Shown in pieces: positions 1-11,793 of a stretch of DNA of 64,000 bases. Each line of letters starts with the position of its first letter. Position 1 is the stretch's first letter. The notes beneath the pieces are model-generated. The model had not been told where the DNA came from. It searched no databases and saw nothing but the letters and a program-made list of their open reading frames with translations. The DNA comes from Primula veris (Eukaryota; Streptophyta; Magnoliopsida; Ericales; Primulaceae), in assembly GCA_963682055.1 (NCBI GenBank), contig OY821741.1, positions 3,665,501 to 3,729,500 of the forward strand, in the 5' to 3' direction. Position numbers and translations under genes: made by a program.

Positions 1-909
1 TAAATGGTTCAGTGTTGTGCCCCACTGAATGTGAATGAATTCTCTAAATGTTTCGGGGTAGCAGAAGCCAAGTCAATGCCCACCAAGGTAAGCTTACACT
101 ACATGGGATAATGTAGTTTACGCTACACCACCATTAGAATCATTACATTCCACCATGCTCCGCAACATGCGACCACGCAGCCCACAAAGGGTAAGCTTAC
201 ACTACCTGGGATAATGTAGTTTACGCTACACCACCCTTACAATCATTACATTCCACCACGCTCCACAATCTGTGACCATGCAGGCAGGATTCGTGCTGAT
301 CTCTAGTATCGGTCGAACACTGCAAATCCCGGCGTCACCCCTTATGTGCCCCGTGGACGGGTTTTGTACTAGCAGACTAGCCCCGGTTGAACACTGTAAT
401 CCCGGCGTCACCATTTTGGCGCACTGCGTGTCACATGTATTGGATTGTGGTGTCGACTCTGATAGCAAATGTGACCACTCCATAGGTAGAACTTACCCTA
501 GAAAACCGGTTAATTAAGAGATAATGTTTATAAAGTTATATAAAATACAAAGATATCTTACACTACCAATATGTAATAATGTAATTTACACTACACGGCA
601 TTTAGGATCATTACATACTAAATAATTCGGTAGCAACTTTCAGGTTGTACACCATATCAAAATATTTGTACTCGTAATCTTTTAATATTTGAAGTAGTGA
701 CCATAGCTCAAATGACAAGTTGTAGTATTTCCGGCTAATGCATCAACTTAAATCTCAATGTATTTTTATATTATTCAAATAGTCTACTGTATTTCTGAAC
801 AATATAATATTACTGTATTTAAAAGATGCTAAGAAGAAAAAACAAAAGTTATATTAGTATCGAACACTTTTGGTTCTAGAGGGACACCAAAGACTTTTAT
901 TTTCTTCAG
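1..909. other. Repeat-rich leader upstream of GAF-PB1 gene, copy 1
   Basis: No convincing exon was found. The stretch holds two 103-bp tandem units (87-189, 190-287) and a pair of related elements (309-338, 384-412) containing cccggcgtcacc. A degenerate piece of the first repeat returns at 545-620. The rest is AT-rich. A promoter or upstream exon of the following gene may lie here, because the first recognisable exon starts at a splice acceptor. Confidence 0.5.
87..287. repeat. Two-unit tandem repeat with small hairpin
   Basis: Two units with a 103-bp period begin with ggtaagcttacactac. Each contains an inverted repeat, actacat-gggata-atgtagt in unit 1 and a one-mismatch form in unit 2. The same block recurs at 22653-22853 and at about 55270-55470. 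Confidence 0.8.
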
Positions 910-2048
910 CCTAGTGAAGGAGAAGAATATGATGTGGGTAATGACATACATGGTGTTTTTTCAGATAACTTCAAGAAATATGTCCGGGAGGAGAACCTTT
1001 TATGCGGGGTATGGAGTCCACATGAAGACGCTGATTTCTGTTTTTTCGAAAAGGAAAACGAATGTGATGGTTTCACTTCAGGTAATTTCTATTAATTTTG
1101 TTGGCCTAGCAATTTAGCACCTCATTCCGCTTTCTTCATTTGCTGCATCACAAGGATGTCCGCTAGTACTACTTTATTTTGTTGTTTTTGTAGTGCCTTC
1201 CAAATTGATATTATATGTGGAAAAGAGCCGTTAAGGCTCAGGTAAGGCAGGACCTGGTGTTCCATTTCTTATCTTCAACGATCTCTATCCTTAATAATAC
1301 TAACATTTGTTTCTTTTTCTTTTTTGATTCTTCCCGGGGATATACAAATATAGCTTATCGTCACTCTACTACGGGTATTTTTTCAGTCATGATGTCTGCC
1401 TGGTTCAATTTTGGAGAGTGGAAGAATTCGTAAATAGCGTTGATCATTATGATGTGAGATGCTTCTTACGAAGGACTTTGCCGTTATCGGATGAATACGC
1501 GTGATGTCATCATAACCGGCGATGGAAGAGGTGGAGTGATTGATCGCGTGTTTAAGAGCAAGAGAATGGAATTTACTCCTTATGTAGCCTATTACTCATC
1601 CGAAGAGTATCCCCACAGAGATATGGCCCTATCTTGCCAAATTGAGTCCTCTCTTATAGTTCCATTGTGTAATTCTTCTGGGTGTGTTGTTGGCACGATC
1701 AAGTTTCTATCAGCAGGGGTGACGTGGGATCTTTTTCTAGAATTCATTACAAATCAGCTTCTTTCGATTGAGCCGGTTTGCATCTTACCTGCTAGCACAA
1801 CATTCTTTTTTGTTGATATTGAAGTTAATTTTTATTTACTTTAAAAGAAATGGCGTGAATTGTTTCCAAACATAGTGTTAGCATGTGGCGAGATTTGATA
1901 TCTTTTGAGTTCTTATGATGGGAATCTAGCATTTGACATGAATTGACCGACCCTATTCCTTATCCTTTTTCTTTAAGTTCTCTTTTCATTTCCCATGCAG
2001 GAGAACGGCCTGAAATGGGTTGATAGTTGCAAAGATCTATGTGGGCAA
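910..2048 (+). pseudogene. 5' exons of NLP-derived GAF-PB1 gene, frame-broken, copy 1
   Basis: Four exon-like blocks match the second GAF-PB1 gene of this unit. Block a (910-1081, acceptor ttcttcag, donor gtaatt) encodes the FSDKFKKYV-type segment. Block b is 1194-1241. Block c starts at 1387 after ttttttcag and encodes QFW and then the first GAF-like part (EGLCRYRMNTRDV to GCVVGTIKF). Block d (2001-2048) is a 48-bp exon like the 48-bp exon of the other gene. Joining a to b gives a stop or the wrong phase. Block c changes frame near 1460-1485, where about 50 bp present in the other gene are missing. No in-frame ATG lies upstream of block a. A degraded NLP N-terminal region is the best reading; unrecognised exons cannot be excluded. 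Confidence 0.65.
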
Positions 2049-2165
2049 GTAAGTGGCGAATTTTATGGATAAAAACGGTTCAACTGGTTAAAATTTATAT
2101 AATTTCTGTGTCATTATTTTGTAGCCTCTGATATTTGTTACTTTTGCTTCATTTTCGTTTTCAAG

Positions 2166-3173
2166 TATGTTTCGTCGAGCGATTGCGTCCTTAAAGCTGT
2201 GTCCGAAATCAATAAGGTAGTGAAAATAATTCGTAAGAGATTGAAACTTGGTGGTGTAGTTTGTGCTCAGACTTGGTTGTTGTGCAAGTTATGCAATTCT
2301 TTATCTACCACCGAAAGATTAGATGATAGACTTGGTGCTTCTTACCTGGATTATTTCTCAAGAGCTGAATCAATGTGTGTTTTGCAAAAGCGTGAAGGGG
2401 TTGTTGGCAAAGCGGCAGAGTCGTCTCATAATTTGGTGTATTGTGAAAATGTTGCTAACTTCAGCATTCTTGAGTATCCTTTAGCTCACTTAGCCCGCAT
2501 TTATAACCTCTCTGATTGTTTTGCAATCTGCTTGCAATCGAAACATAGTGGGGACCAAGCTTATGTGTTAGAGTTTTTTCTTAGCCCGAGGTTTGTTGAA
2601 GGTAAAGATTTTAGGGCAGTGCTTGTTCCTATACTTGATGCAATGAGGCAGAGTTTCCGAACATTTAAGGTCGCTTCTGGAATAGAACTCATGGATGGTT
2701 TATCTGCCCGAGTTATTGATGCTAATTTTCAAGACCAATTTGAAACCTTGGAAATTGGTGTCGGAAATGTCGATGCTTTTAATTTACTTGAAACTTTAGA
2801 AGAAAATGAGGAAAGTTCTAGTAGTGAAACCGACGACTGGATAATTGGAGTAGAAACATCATCCGAAGATATGGAATACGCCTCAGTTGTTTCTGCTTCA
2901 ACTGTTCAAAGTGGAATGCATATGACCATAGAGGCTAATTATGGAGTTACTTTCATTGTATTTCCATTCTGTGCTTCTTCGAGGATTCATGAGTTGTATG
3001 ACCAAGTGTCTCAGAGGCTAGAACTAGATAGTGGAGCCTACGATCTTAAATACCCAGACGAAGACAATGACCTGATCTTATTAGCATGCGATGAGGATCT
3101 GCATAATTATATTTCTAGCTCAACAGAAGAGGAAAACTATACTTTGAAGAAAATCCCTTGGGACCGAAACTAA
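2166..3173 (+). CDS. Terminal exon of NLP-derived GAF-PB1 gene, copy 1
   Basis: This open exon of 335 codons starts after acceptor ttcaag at 2165, and that phase matches the last exon of the second GAF-PB1 gene. The first two thirds match the NLP GAF-like region: the block around EGVVGKAAESS, then EYPLAHLAR and QAYVLEFFL. The last 80 residues form a PB1 domain with the acidic motif YPDEDNDLILLACDEDL. There is no RWP-RK DNA-binding domain between them, unlike full NLP factors. In NLPs the N-terminal region takes part in nitrate response and PB1 mediates pairing; here a role as partner or competitor is inference. The open frame survives although the upstream exons are broken. Copies 2 and 3 differ at four residues (Arg/Leu, Asp/Ala, Met/Val, Ile/Val). 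Confidence 0.75.
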   Translation, partial: YVSSSDCVLKAVSEINKVVKIIRKRLKLGGVVCAQTWLLCKLCNSLSTTERLDDRLGASYLDYFSRAESMCVLQKREGVVGKAAESSHNLVYCENVANFSILEYPLAHLARIYNLSDCFAICLQSKHSGDQAYVLEFFLSPRFVEGKDFRAVLVPILDAMRQSFRTFKVASGIELMDGLSARVIDANFQDQFETLEIGVGNVDAFNLLETLEENEESSSSETDDWIIGVETSSEDMEYASVVSASTVQSGMHMTIEANYGVTFIVFPFCASSRIHELYDQVSQRLELDSGAYDLKYPDEDNDLILLACDEDLHNYISSSTEEENYTLKKIPWDRN

Positions 3174-3745
3174 TTGCAAAATCATGGAGAAAATGATTTG
3201 CTGCAATAAAATCCGGAATCACGGGCTTGCTGTTGTGAGCCTCTCAGCCTGCTGAGCTGGATCCATTATGACGTGGACACATATGTCGTTGCTGGAACGG
3301 ATTCCCTAATGCCGACTGAAGAGCTACTTGACATCTGTTATTTATGCATTCGTGTTCCATTTTTCGTAATAACATTAGTATCACTACTTTTATGGACAAT
3401 TGAGCACATCATATTTTTTTTATATGGTTACAATACAAATTTGCGCTCTTCCCCGCCTCAGTGATGAAAACCATTTATCCTGTATAAGATAATTTAATAT
3501 ATTTTGGCATATTAGGTTTTTAAACTGTAATTTAAGATTAGATATATTCAAGCTTAATGAAATGCTTGAATCTGTCTGTGAAAGAATACTTATTTTTGCA
3601 AACTGCTATATTTAAGCTGGTTTTGACCAATTTAGGTGTTCTAAAAGACTGATAAGCTAAAAAAAAATCGTTGGAATCATTGTAATCTATACAAAACTTT
3701 TAAACAATAAGATTACAAGAATTTGTTAATTCCTGAACTACTCTA
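3174..3745. other. Short convergent intergenic region, copy 1; LTR-element empty site
   Basis: This 572-bp gap lies between the stop of the GAF-PB1 gene (+) and the stop of the SIG1 gene (-), so the two genes converge. It contains the single tctgt target at about 3334-3338 where copies 2 and 3 carry the Gypsy element, and the single gttttgac target near 3620 where copy 2 carries the MITE. No coding signal is seen; the short open frame at 3273-3464 has no family resemblance. Confidence 0.8.
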
Positions 3746-6700
3746 TTACAAGTGAATATAATGGCTCATATTTCTACAAAAATCTTCGCTCCTCAGCTTC
3801 ATGAGAGCTTTTCGTTCAACTCGCCTTATCCACTCTTTGCTCACACGAAAAAGTCGTCCGATCTCTTCTAGTGACTGGCGCTGATGATCACCGAGTCCGA
3901 ACCTGAGGACCAAAACTCGTCTCTCTGTCGGTTCAAGTGTGTTTAAAATATAATAAATCTCTTTTATCATATGTTGCCTCATCACTGTATCTTCAGGGCG
4001 ATTAATTGACTTATCTAGTGTAAACTCCTGCACCAAATTACCCATATATATATATATATATAAAAGTAATTGAATCAAATTTTGATATAGTATTTGGTTT
4101 GATCAAGTAATTGCTTCACGAAATCCGTTTTTAAACTACTTATAAAAGCAGTTCTCAGTTTCATAAAAAAAGGTTACAGTGTTTATCTTAAAGTAAACAA
4201 AAATACAAGACAATGAAGTGTTTTTTAATTATTGACAATGAAGAGAAGAAAAAGAAACTTTTCAAAATTTATATAGCTATTTGAAAGAAGTAGAAATAGA
4301 TTTAAGAATGAACTGTTTTTCATTTGTACCAAAAACAATTATATGCTTCTATTATTATTAATATCAGTATCACCAAACTAATTCTAAAAACAGTTCAACA
4401 TAATCAAAATACTTGATTATAGTGTCAAGATACAAAAAGTATGATAGTTATGAACTATTGGGATATGTGAAAAAAAATCAAGAGGATAAATTATGAGTGA
4501 CATACCAAAATCTTTGCACTAAGAGAATCCCCCATCTTCTGATCAAGAGAACCAACAACTCTCGAGCATTTACTTGCAGCGTTTATTTTAGCTAATTTTA
4601 ATCCGGTAAACTTGGCAATTTCATCATCACTTACATACTTCCCGTGGCTCCCATTTAGTGTCTTCCGAGCTTTATATATCTGATTTATTGCCTTGCTTAA
4701 AGCAAACTGCCTCATAATTGAATCATAAAAAAAATCTATAAAAATGCTTGCTCGAGAATATATAAAACAATTCAGAACTCATTTGAAATAAACTTACAGG
4801 AATTCGAACACCTCTAGAGTGTTGTGTCACGAACATCGACATTGATTTTCGTATCCAGTATTGAACATAAGTCGAGAATCTGTAACCCCTTGTCGGATCA
4901 AACCTTATGGCACCTTGCAGAACCCCAATATTACCTGCCTGTGAATTTTTAAAAGAAAAGATTATTGAGTAGACCCGTATGTTAAGATAATCGAGAACAA
5001 CCACTATTTTTGTAAAATTAATGCGCCCTATTCCCGTTATGATCATTAATCAAGCATAGTTTTTCTAGAAAAAACATGATGTAAGAGACTCTTTCCAGTG
5101 TTCTGGTCCACCAAGTTACTTGGCAGCTCCAGCTTTATATACCAGAGTAAGGAAAGTTTTCCGTATCAATCTAACACCCCAACTATAATGATTTTTTGAT
5201 TCTGTTACACTGAATTACCGTATTAAAATTACTGAGATACTCATGAATTATGGTTGTTTAGTGGAATTGAAAAAAACGTGCAAGTTATAAGGGTACTCGA
5301 AAATGTACTTAAATGGACAGAAAACTGTAGTTGAATAGCAATTCAAAAAAATTATAGACCGATGTTTACAATTGTCATTATGTAATAGTTGAGTTTAGTT
5401 CCTAAACGTTATGAAAATAAAAACAATAAGGAAAATGAGATACACGAAAAGTCATTACATTCTTGCATTTGCAGTCGAACAGAAAGTGGAGGCAAGTATG
5501 TCTTATGATTTTATTTAAAATATCGAAGTTACAGGGGTAATATGCGAAGTTAATCAGAACATAGATTTTACTGACCTGAATTATATCTTCGAACCCAATC
5601 CCAGGCCCTCGATAATTTCTTGCAATAAACAAAACCAAAGAACGTGTACTTCTTAATAGCTCGTCTCTACAATACCAACCAAAATGTAATTTTCGTTGTA
5701 ATACCTTTACATCTACCCCGGCAGCTTTTGCCCAGCTACTAAAGGTGGCAACTCGACCCGTTTCTTGTTCTAAGATCATTCTTATATTTTCTAAATCGTC
5801 AATCATCTGCAGCATTATGAAATAACGGATCAGAAGTTTTTAATTACTCTAGAGATGATAAGCCTAGAATAAGGAATTAAAACTTAAAAGAGAGTAATAA
5901 TACCACGTAGATATTCCCCCTTTTCAGTTGTACTTTGTTTAGTTTGTTTTATTAACCCGACTATTTTTTCTTAGCTTGAGAAAATCATGCATTAGTATTT
6001 AGCAGTAAATCTTAATAGACTACACAAGTTCAAGTTGAGATTGCTGGAGAACCACAATTTAGCATATAGGATTCAGAACTAATCATAACCCTTAAGTTTA
6101 TTACCCCTTCAAATCGCAATTGACAAATATCTGACCTTTATTAAGCAATGAAATCCAAACCAGACCGGAAAAAGAGTAAGCAAACAACCTTAACTCCTTT
6201 TGACATTTCGGTCTCATTTTTTGCAATGATCAGTCTTCCGTTTTTAGAGTTCGTTTTTCTTCTTGTGGAAGAGAAATCACATTTTTTCTCAATCGATTCA
6301 TCAGGCATTGAAAGCATTGAAGCTTTCATCGTTGCTCTCTCTCGTCTCAAATTTCTCTCTTCCTTTTTCATAGACCTTACTATAGTCTTCTGAACAACAA
6401 CAAGTTTCTGAGTTGAGGTATCACATAATTCAAGCTTTGAAGAGTTGTTAAGGGTTCTCGATAGGCACATGTGGAACAACTGTAGAGCTCCAAGTCTTTC
6501 TAGTTGCTGCAAAATACTCCGTTCCAATATTGCCACATCAGAATCTGTAGAAATAGATTCTAACTTGTCGACACTTTCCATCAATAACCCAAAATATGAT
6601 GGATTCTTCTTTGGTGAACTTGGCTGGGTTTCATAAATGTTTGGACTCTATATTATAAGGATCACGATCATGATCATAATTAATTAGGCTACAAATATAA

Positions 6701-7668
6701 TCGAGAAAAAGCTTTGATAAAGAAAAAGGGGCTAACCTGTGACCCTTCCATTAATGAGTAATCATTTTTTAAAATTAGTGATGCAGAGGAACATATATAT
6801 GCTTTCGGAAGATCGTTGGAAACATTTTCATTTTGCAAGGAACTACCGAAAGAAGAAGATAACCTGGCCGAGTCATAAGAACTCGCCCTTCCTCTAGCTG
6901 CATTAGTAAGATTGAGATAAAATAAGGATACAAGAGCGGAAAGCAGAGAAAAAAGAAAATTGGATATAGCATTGTTTGGAAATAAATTACTCGCAACTAT
7001 GAGAGACGCTCGATAACAAAATATTTCACCAATTCAAGAGGAAGTCTAATTTAATAAATAATGAAATGCTTACATGGCTAGAAGCCACAATGTAAGGTCA
7101 GTTTCGGATAGGTTCGCGATACTCAACCACGCTTTACACGAAACATCCAATTTACATCACTTATTATGCCTTTGCGAGATGTAGACAGAGTTCTTATCAC
7201 TCGAGTACGGTTCTTGTTACTTTTTTGCATAATTTGAATTGGAATTGTAATGTAAGCTAATTTGTTTGGTAATAAAGGAAAACTCTCTGGACACAATTAT
7301 ATTCAGAATCGAATTTTAATTACTAGATATCAAATATGAACTACCGGCCATGATATTTCTTTGCCCTTATAACCTGGGAAACTAAAAGAGCTATAGATAA
7401 AGGCTTGTTTGGCTGTAGCTTATAGGAAATCCAGTCTTATCATTCAAGTTTTAATATTGTCCAACCAAAGAAACAACAATTTATCTAAAAAAATTAAAAC
7501 AAACAAGTTGTGCTTAGTACTACACTAGAATAAAAAACAGTATTGAATAAGCAAATGAGAAGATGAATATGACTTACATAAATAAGGCAAATAAGAGGAA
7601 GATTTAGTGATGAAATGTGAGTTTAATGGAGAACCAAATTTGAGGTTTAACTTAAACCTCAAACCCAT
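3746..7668 (-). CDS. SIG1: Plastid RNA polymerase sigma factor, SIG1-type, copy 1
   Basis: This nuclear gene encodes a sigma-70 factor that directs the bacterial-type plastid RNA polymerase to plastid promoters. Seven exons read as one frame of 521 codons: 7668-7578, 6897-6737, 6647-6189, 5806-5576, 4938-4798, 4706-4506 and 4027-3746, all GT-AG with matching phases. The start ATG opens a Ser/Leu-rich, acid-poor N-terminus typical of a plastid transit peptide. Region 1.2 to 2.1 is in residues 238-314 and region 2.4 includes YVQYWIRK (338-345). Region 3 follows in exon 6. Region 4.2 has RSLEE-like SLEEIGRLF and [13 protein letters not shown] (480-503). The SKEWIR form, rather than SRERVRQ, is why I call SIG1. 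TATA-rich DNA lies at 7730-7766. Copy 2 differs at residues 74 (K/E) and 479 (Q/K), at one S/L and one E/A in exon 3, and at 509 (E/K). Confidence 0.88.
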
Positions 7669-7729
7669 AGCAAGTTTCCATCAAATGGTAGCCAAGATAG
7701 GATATAAAAAAGAAGAATAAGAATTAAGA

Positions 7730-7766
7730 GATATATTTTTAATATATTACTATATATATATATATG
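7730..7766 (-). promoter_or_regulatory. TATA-rich putative SIG1 promoter, copy 1
   Basis: An AT-only stretch with atatatatatat lies about 60-100 bp upstream of the SIG1 start codon. The position suits a TATA element plus a short leader. The tract length varies between copies by a few bases. No transcription start can be read from sequence. Confidence 0.35.
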
Positions 7767-8536
7767 TAGCTCTCAACCACTGATTCCCCATCTTTTTTCC
7801 ATCAAAGTACATCATTCTTATCTATGAAGGTCTTAGCTTTATTCCCGTGCAAATCGGAAGGCATAGATAGATTGTTAGATTAAGGTCACCTGGGGAGTAA
7901 CTCGGTAATTTCGTCTTGAAAAAAAGTTCAAAATAGCTTATTTTTCTACTTCATATTTTAGTTTAAGTTTGCATATTACAGTACTTCAGCTGCAGCTCAT
8001 CAGCCAAATAATAAGAATCAATTATATACATAGACATATATGTGAACAAGTTTAATGCTTGCTCATTTTATGGTACTCTGATTACTGAGCACCTAGTATG
8101 AAGTTTAGAAAACTGGCTTAATTGATTGTAAGGATTAGTAACAGATAGAGGCTCATCGAAGCTTCGGGGACAATATGATTCTAACTGAAAATCTGCAGTA
8201 AATTAAAACAATACAAAATTTTGTTAAAAAAAAAAAGAAGCAATTTCAGGTCGATTCACAAATTTGGGTTTAATCATTAGGTTTTCCACTTTTCTCTTCC
8301 TGTTGTGCCTTAATCATAATCATTAGGTTATGAGCCAACATACAGATTGGGGGAGCATCATAAAAAACATAACAAACTTGTCTAATAAAGACTTAATCCC
8401 GCACTCGTGCTTGATTCAATTATGGAAAGCCGTTGAAATTGATTCCAAAGTTTTCCTCACCACTGAGCCGTTTTATAGTTGTTTATTGTGATTTTAAATA
8501 AATGATAGAGCTAATATCATATCATATCATATAATA

Positions 8537-8840
8537 TCATTATACTATTAATATAAGCAAACCCAAGAAAAGTTGAGGCTACCCAATTTTGCTCAATTTT
8601 TCCAAAAATACACTCGTTCTATTTTAATAATTACCAATATACATAATCTAATTAATTAACTATTTGTCCTCACTATATTTTCCTAATTACGGATATACCA
8701 TCAATTAATTAACAATTCGTTTTGACCTCTATAACTATAATAAATGATAACAAATCTTAATATTATGTTACAAATAAAATATATTACGAGATTTATGTCA
8801 TTACGCGTCTCACACGCAACGCGTGGGTAAATTTTACTAG
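8537..8840 (+). mobile_element. Small non-autonomous Helitron-like element, copy 1
   Basis: The 5' end starts TC right after an A and continues attatactattaatataag, close to plant non-autonomous Helitron starts. The 3' end has a short GC hairpin (cacgc-aac-gcgtg, around 8812-8825), then CTAG at 8837-8840 followed by T. This is the CTRR terminus and A/T insertion site expected of Helitrons. It has no coding capacity and no target duplication, as expected. Confidence 0.6.
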
Positions 8841-8869
8841 TATATATATATATATATGTGTGTGTGTGT
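8841..8869. repeat. TA/TG microsatellite
   Basis: Alternating tatata followed by tgtgtgtgtg lies directly behind the Helitron-like 3' end. The copy 2 counterpart is at 41469-41497. Confidence 0.8.
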
Positions 8870-9415
8870 AGTGGGAGTTTAAAATCCTACTTGGACAAGT
8901 TTTAACAATCAAAAACTCAACAATACCATTTAATATGCCAACAATCTATAACTCTTTGTAAAGGCAATGGGTGAGCCAAAACAATAATATTATCTATTTA
9001 TAATAGTCGTTTCTATAACTAAAAATCCAAAGTAGTAAATATAACAATGATTTATTACAAAAATAGTCATCAACTTGTTTAATTGAAATAAACTCATAGA
9101 CATTGACAATAATTTACCCAAATCCCAGAGGTGTTTAGTATATAGTAATAACCTTATTTGGTTAGTTTGAGAGCCAAGCCATTTTATTTAGTTTTGTTAC
9201 ATAAAACATAAAAAGGATAATATTCCACTTGATATATATATTATCATACATGGACTCAACGGCTAAGCCTTGAAGTGAAGATATTGAAGAATTTAATACT
9301 ATCACCAGTTGTAGTTATTTCCTAATACATTCATTCAAAAGAAAATTGATCACACTGATTCAAGGAAAGGGAAAAAGATAAAGACACGGAGGCGAAGAAG
9401 AGATTTTAGGATCAC

Positions 9416-9719
9416 CTTGGTCGTGTTGTTCATGACCGGAGGTCCAGAAAATACGGCCCACGAAATACCCATCTCGCTGAATATCAAGATATTGCAGATT
9501 CCTTTTCTTAACATATTCTCGAAAACTCTCGGGAAAATGATCTTCATACTTATCATCATAAAGACTATACCAATTTTCATCAATGGAACTCAAAATATCA
9601 GCAATACCTGGAGAAAATGCCTCGGGAATTGTCAAATATTCAGGTAAAAAATCTTCAAGATCATTGTTAAGATCTCCAAAAAAACTATCACCATTAACTT
9701 TAAAAAATGCATTCATCAT
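9416..9719 (-). pseudogene. Orphan NLP-like first exon, copy 1
   Basis: An ATG at 9719 opens 101 codons ending in phase 1 at the donor CCAAG|gtgat (9416). The second GAF-PB1 gene's first exon also ends in phase 1. The segment SFREYVKKRNLQ with a following aromatic-rich stretch resembles FSDEFKKYVVEKEY in that exon. No GAF, RWP-RK or PB1 exons follow on this strand before the SIG1 promoter about 1.7 kb away, so this looks like a detached first exon or gene remnant. It could also be a short expressed reading frame of 119 codons if unspliced. Confidence 0.5.
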
Positions 9720-11793
9720 CCTTGCTTAAACAAGAAATTTTATAAATTGTAAAGAAAAAATTCGGAGCTGATTTTCAAAAACTAGAGAGTTTAAACAAAT
9801 CAAAGGGCTCAGCACAAGAGCAACTTCAATGGTGTTTGGGGTTTAAAAGGATCAAAAATGAGTGGATATAGAATAATAGATGTAAGAAAAGGACATGTTG
9901 TTGACTTTTTGAACCGTTTACTAGTTCTCTTGAACCCTTTTTGAACCTTTTAGTTTTTTTCTTTATGTTATGGGCCTTATTCTTTGGAAAATGCTGTGAA
10001 ATTGTTAAATTGGAGCTGGTCCAATTTGTGATCTATTTAATATGAGCCATTCTACTTATATATTATCATTTCTTTCAGGACATTTACCGTATGTGCTTTC
10101 TGTAACACTTTTTTTTTTCTTTTTTTGAAAAGTTTGTAACACTTCTCTCGCAAAGAGAAATTATATATAACCATGCATTTTTCACTCGCAAAGAGAAATT
10201 ACAACTAACACACAAGTTACTAGTTAAACGGATCATATTTGCAGAAGCCAGGAAGCCAATAATACCGGCATTCCCGTACAGGATAAAGAAAAGCAACCTC
10301 GAAAACATAGAGAAATGAAACTAATGTTGGTCAATTGCAATAAGATATAGAGGAAAAGCAGTATTGATCAGTGTAATGAAAGCTAGGAGATTTCAATAAT
10401 TTTCGCTGATGGGAAAAAAATATTCTTAAAAGAATATTTTGCTCCTGAATATTGACTGTTGTTTTGCTCCTGCCTGATATTAGGGCCGAGGCTAAAGAGC
10501 TTCTTCTACAATTTCGTGACAGTAAATTACGATAATTTATACTGTATAATTTACCACCATTAAGATGTTGCCTCTGAAACTCTTAAATTAAAAGTATCCC
10601 AGTATAGTGATTAGTGTATTACAAAAGTGACGCGTTTTTTTTTAAAGTAATCTGGTTTTAAATTTTAATCAGTCCCTGTGTCTTAAGTTATTGTTTCTTA
10701 AGTTCTTAACGTACTCTTAAACTCAAGCATTAGATGCAAATCCAAAAAAACATATTATGAACAATTTATCTGACAAATAGAACAATCCGAGATCCTTTAG
10801 ATAAAATATCAGAATCTTGCCTCAATCCAAGTTAACATAATCACCAGGTCATGCCCGACTTTGCTATTGATGAACTGCTAAATATATTACATTTAGTAAA
10901 CACACAACTACACACAGGAAAGTTAATGTTTAGATTCTGGACTTATCAGAGAAAACTCGGTTTTTGTGTAATTTTTTAGTCATTGGTATATATCGATATA
11001 GCATCTTCGACATACATCATTGATCAGTTTCTTGTGCCATGGGTACTCTTTATTACTTTACTCATTTGTATTATTTCCAAATTCTAAACATTGTTTAAAA
11101 CCAATTTAGAATTCTTATAAATGCCTTTTAACACCAAGACAGCTGCTTTAAGTTGTGGTGTTTCATGTTAGGGATTGAGTTGTGTCAAAACAAAGTCACT
11201 AAAACATCTAACTGGTTCAGTATGATATGATCACTGGTTTTCTTAGAGAACCTTGCAAGTCAAGGTTTGTGGTTTTAGAAATTTATGTTGCTAAGGCTTT
11301 TGCTTATACACATGTACACGAGGATTAGTTGATCTTAAGTTGAAATTTTGGTATAAACTCATTATGATCCTTGTAGCAATTTACTAGATGATGTTATAAT
11401 GAGTATATCTCATGATTTTAGCAATCTAGATTATCCTAGTGGCAGAACGAGGATTTGATTATGGATGAGGCGGAATTACTTGTTTATGATATTTTTTTGA
11501 AATTATATTGGGGCTGAAATGCTATATATAACAGTCAATTTTTCAGTAAAATACATGGAAAAAGTTCGGATTTTTCTCATCATGGGTTCTTATGGTACCT
11601 AGCTAGTTCTTCCTCTTGGGCTATTAAACTTAGAATGGTTACTTTCAAAAAAAAATAAAAAATAAGAATGGTTCATTAAAAGTGTTTTCCGTTTTCGTAA
11701 AGAATTCTAGCTTTACATGATATTATAAATTTGGCGAGCTTATATGTAAATGTTTGTCTAAGTAAGAAGTTTTTTGTAATTACGGAAATGCAG
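9720..11793. other. Gene-poor AT-rich region, copy 1
   Basis: No exon was recognised. Visible features are a duplicated 17-bp piece ctcgcaaagagaaatta (about 10147 and 10184) and a palindrome aaaatattctt/aagaatatttt near 10408-10431. The last part leads into the PB1 pseudogene. Confidence 0.5.

Larger units (their letters stand above)
7767..9415. other. AT-rich intergenic region with Helitron-like element, copy 1
   Basis: No exon was recognised. It contains the 304-bp Helitron-like element (8537-8840), followed directly by a TA/TG microsatellite (8841-8869). The remainder is AT-rich with poly-A/T runs. Confidence 0.6.

Noticed and set aside
226..483. Open frame on the minus strand, 85 codons, repeated in the other copies
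   Set aside because: It covers the leader repeats, has no family resemblance, and changes between copies with the repeats rather than as a codon-conserved gene.
3273..3464. Possible small gene after the GAF-PB1 stop
   Set aside because: There is no recognisable domain. In copies 2 and 3 the frame runs into the retrotransposon, so it is not conserved.
3746..6647. Bacterial contamination, because of sigma-70 fragments
   Set aside because: The fragments join through GT-AG introns into one frame with a transit-peptide-like start, so this is a nuclear plastid sigma factor gene.
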